Below are positions 5,321-7,832 of a DNA stretch of 7,832 bases, piece by piece. The notes beneath the pieces are model-generated. The model did not search any database. It saw only the letters and a list, made by a program, of their open reading frames with translations, and was not told the origin of the DNA. A program made the translations under genes and the position numbers. Within the stretch, counting starts at the first letter, position 1; each line of letters begins with the position of its first letter. The DNA is from Pseudomonadota bacterium (GTDB lineage: Bacteria > Pseudomonadota > Gammaproteobacteria > Burkholderiales > SG8-39), in the NCBI GenBank assembly GCA_003242425.1, contig QGUL01000069.1, positions 1 to 7,832 on the forward strand, read 5' to 3'.

Positions 5321-6604
5321 TCAGGCCAGCATGTCGGCCCAGATGTTGCGCGCCCAGGCGTCGGCGTACGCCTTCTCCAGCTCGCTGCGCTGCGAGGACA
5401 CGCCGCCGCTGCCCGGCACCGTCACCAGCGTCTTCTTCTCCGGGTCGTAACGGTGTACCGAGTTCACGTGCATCGCCTCGCGGTCGCTCACGTAGCTGTA
5501 GCAGGTGTTGCCGATGATCGGCGTCGGGTTGGGCTGCCGGCCGGTGAGCAGCGCGACGATGGCCGAGGCCGCGATCTTGGCGTGGTTGTTCGCCATGCTG
5601 CCCGACTTGGGCATCGCCGGCGCCGACAGCGTGGCATCGCCCAGCACGTGGATGTTCGGCACCGCGACCGATTCCATGGTGCGCCAGTCCACGCCGCACC
5701 AGCGGTTGTTGGCTGTGATGAGTCCCGCGGAGACGGCGATCGAGCCGGCACGCATGGGCGGCAGCACGTTCAGCACGTCGCCCTTGAAGGAATCGAACTC
5801 CGTCTTGACGGTGCGGGTCGCGACATCCACGTCCTTCGCTTCCTGGCTGGGGATGTACTCGATCAGACCGGGATAGAGCTCCTTCCACGCCGCGAGGAAC
5901 AGCCCCTTCTTGGAGACGATGTCCTCGTTCGCGTCCAGCACCAGTACTTTCGAGCGCGGCTTGGCCTGCTTGAAGTAGTTCGCCACCTGGCAGATGCGCT
6001 CGTAGGGGCCGGGCGGGCAGCGGTAGGGCGCCTTGGGAATCGACAGCAGATACACGCCGCCGTTGGGCATCGCTTCCAACTGCTTGCGCAATGCCAGCGT
6101 CTGCGGGCCGGCTTTCCAGGCGTGCAGCACCTGCTGTTGCGCCTGCTCGTTGTTGAGCCCGGGCAGCAGGTCGTACATGAAGTCGATGCCGGGCGAGACG
6201 ACCAGACGGTCATAGGCGAGTTCGCCGCCGTTCTTGAGCACGACGCGCTTCTTGTCGGGCTGCACGCCCGTCGCCACGTCGTGCACGACGTTCACGCCGT
6301 GCGCGCGCAGACCGTCGTAGCCCATGGTCAGGCTTTCCAGCGTGCGCGAACCGCCCAGCACCAGGTTGGAAAGCGGGCAGGAGATGAACTGCTTGTTCGG
6401 CTCGACCAGCGTCACATCGATCTGGCCGCCGCTCCACATGCGGATGTACTTGGCCGCCGTGGCGCCGCCGAAGCCGCCGCCGATGACGACCACACGCGCC
6501 GCCGATTTGCCCGCGGTACCGCGCGTCGTCGCGCAGCCGCCCATGATGCCGGCCGCAGCGCCGGCGCCCATCAGTTTGAGGAACTCACGGCGATCGAGAC
6601 TCAT
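5321..6604 (-). CDS. fccB: Flavocytochrome c sulfide dehydrogenase, FAD subunit, Tat-exported
   Basis: The 427-residue protein matches FccB/SoxF flavoproteins, which oxidise sulfide to sulfur or polysulfide outside the cytoplasmic membrane and pass electrons to a cytochrome c subunit. The N-terminus has a Tat motif, DRREFLK (4-10), then a short hydrophobic stretch ending MGGC (C24), which may be a lipobox. The FAD-binding GGGFGG is at 42-47, and the second flavin segment HVLGDAT at 319-325. By comparison with the Allochromatium enzyme, C76 (FISCPLSN) matches the cysteine that carries the FAD, and C196 (YRCPPGPYER) and C303 (RWCGVD) match the redox-active disulfide, so all key cysteines are kept. 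The C-terminal FCSD flavin-binding region includes NTCYS (366-370). Its ATG overlaps the cytochrome stop by four bases, and AGGAGG precedes it inside that gene. Sulfide as substrate is a family inference; some homologues are untested. Confidence 0.92.
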   Translation of the reverse strand: MSLDRREFLKLMGAGAAAGIMGGCATTRGTAGKSAARVVVIGGGFGGATAAKYIRMWSGGQIDVTLVEPNKQFISCPLSNLVLGGSRTLESLTMGYDGLRAHGVNVVHDVATGVQPDKKRVVLKNGGELAYDRLVVSPGIDFMYDLLPGLNNEQAQQQVLHAWKAGPQTLALRKQLEAMPNGGVYLLSIPKAPYRCPPGPYERICQVANYFKQAKPRSKVLVLDANEDIVSKKGLFLAAWKELYPGLIEYIPSQEAKDVDVATRTVKTEFDSFKGDVLNVLPPMRAGSIAVSAGLITANNRWCGVDWRTMESVAVPNIHVLGDATLSAPAMPKSGSMANNHAKIAASAIVALLTGRQPNPTPIIGNTCYSYVSDREAMHVNSVHRYDPEKKTLVTVPGSGGVSSQRSELEKAYADAWARNIWADMLA

Positions 6605-6930
6605 TTGGTCCTCCTGCCGGGCGTTTGCGAGGCGAAGTAGGCGCCGAGCAGTTCGTACTGCTCGTCGCTATAGCCCTTGGCGATCTGGTGCATGATGGTC
6701 GCCGGGCGCTTGCCGTCGCGGAAATCCTTCAGCTGCTGGACGATGTAGTCCTTCGGCTGACCGGCAAGATGTGGCAGACCGCCGGCGTTGACGCCGTTGG
6801 TGCCGTGGCAGATGGCACAGGCGGCCGCGAGATCGCGGCCGGCGGTGTCGTTGCCTTGCGCATGCGCGACGAGCGACGCACAGGCGAGCAGGACGCTCGC
6901 GGCAAGGCCGAGTGTCCTTCCCTTGTTCAT
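6601..6930 (-). CDS. fccA: Small monoheme cytochrome c, partner of the flavocytochrome FAD subunit
   Basis: The 109-residue precursor has a Sec signal peptide (basic MNKGR, hydrophobic core, probable cleavage after AHA at residue 24). The mature class I cytochrome of about 85 residues has one heme c site, CAICH (38-42), and a probable axial Met at 80 (ATIM). The GLPHLAGQPKDYIVQQL segment is typical of c553/FccA-like cytochromes. It should accept electrons from the FAD subunit in the periplasm and hand them to a soluble cytochrome or terminal oxidase. The Allochromatium subunit has two hemes, so this is the short single-heme form. I chose the start at 6930 because AAGGAGG lies nine bases upstream and a signal peptide follows; an in-frame start farther upstream would add 19 residues ahead of that signal peptide. 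Its TGA overlaps the next ATG (ATGA, 6601-6604). The symbol is inferred from context. Confidence 0.88.
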   Translation of the reverse strand: MNKGRTLGLAASVLLACASLVAHAQGNDTAGRDLAAACAICHGTNGVNAGGLPHLAGQPKDYIVQQLKDFRDGKRPATIMHQIAKGYSDEQYELLGAYFASQTPGRRTK

Positions 6931-6965
6931 CGTTGTTTTCCTCCTTCGGCCTGGACAGGTCGGCG

Positions 6966-6994
6966 AGTCTCCGCTGCCACGAAGCAATCGTCAA
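6966..6994 (-). promoter_or_regulatory. Weak candidate promoter of the flavocytochrome c operon
   Basis: On the minus strand a good -35-like TTGACG (6989-6994) is followed after 17 bases by GAGACT (6966-6971), a poor -10 with 3 of 6 matches. This lies between the clpA terminator and the cytochrome start and is the only sigma-70-like pair I could find there. A good -35 with a poor -10 would fit an activator-dependent promoter, but this is weak evidence. Confidence 0.25.
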
Positions 6995-7006
6995 GCCGAA
7001 ATATAA

Positions 7007-7031
7007 AAAAGGCCGCTTATCGCGGCCTTTT
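7007..7031 (-). terminator. Rho-independent terminator of clpA
   Basis: A perfect 10-base stem, AAAAGGCCGC pairing with GCGGCCTTTT, encloses a five-base loop. On the minus strand it is followed by TTTTTTATATTT, a strong U-tract. It lies 24 bases past the clpA stop and separates clpA from the downstream flavocytochrome operon. Confidence 0.93.
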
Positions 7032-7054
7032 GGAATAAGCTTATAACTCAACGC

Positions 7055-7832
<778 letters not shown>

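Noticed and set aside
5453..6640. Plus-strand open frame of about 395 codons opposite the FAD subunit
   Set aside because: Antisense shadow of fccB: histidine/arginine/valine-rich, no domain, no convincing ribosome binding site, and contradicted by the clear FccB motifs on the other strand.

Overview
The window looks like chromosomal DNA from a high-GC proteobacterium, most likely a betaproteobacterium (Rhodocyclales or Nitrosomonadales type) able to oxidise reduced sulfur. Three observations support this. Divergent radC-rpmB-rpmG and coaBC-dut blocks keep the arrangement known from E. coli. The fatty acid desaturase belongs to the long DesA type found in Pseudomonas and betaproteobacteria. 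A flavocytochrome c sulfide dehydrogenase gene pair is present. Taxonomy is inferred from gene content and protein resemblance only. No rRNA, tRNA, CRISPR array, insertion sequence or phage gene was seen, and all genes share the same GC-rich codon style.

Layout, left to right. (1) The 3' part of an RsmB/NOP2-family RNA m5C methyltransferase (1-577, +), cut by the window edge. (2) A 170-base spacer with two inverted repeats and a possible -10 element, then a 388-residue membrane fatty acid desaturase (748-1914, +), closed by a strong TTCG-loop terminator. (3) A small gene for an 84-residue, very hydrophilic protein (2023-2277, +). Its leader can form two mutually exclusive hairpins, one covering the ribosome binding site. 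(4) A long symmetric terminator shared with the convergent rpmB-rpmG operon (2342-2747, -), whose own promoter abuts the radC stop codon. (5) radC (2817-3491, -), divergent from coaBC-dut (3609-5260, +). (6) A second shared terminator, then the leftward pair for a monoheme cytochrome c and the FAD subunit of flavocytochrome c (5321-6930, -), joined by a 4-base stop/start overlap. (7) A clpA terminator and the C-terminal part of clpA (7055-7832, -), cut by the right edge.

Most of the window is housekeeping: ribosome components (L28, L33), CoA synthesis (CoaBC), dUTP hydrolysis (Dut), rRNA/RNA methylation and the ClpAP protease. The accessory element is the sulfide dehydrogenase pair, a self-contained transcription unit with a terminator on each side. 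Its FAD subunit would oxidise sulfide in the periplasm or at the outer face of the membrane and pass electrons to the small cytochrome. Nothing here is a plainly new multi-gene system. The best leads are the transposase-like helical C-terminus of the desaturase, the alternative leader hairpins of the small hydrophilic gene, and the Tat-plus-lipobox N-terminus of the FAD subunit.
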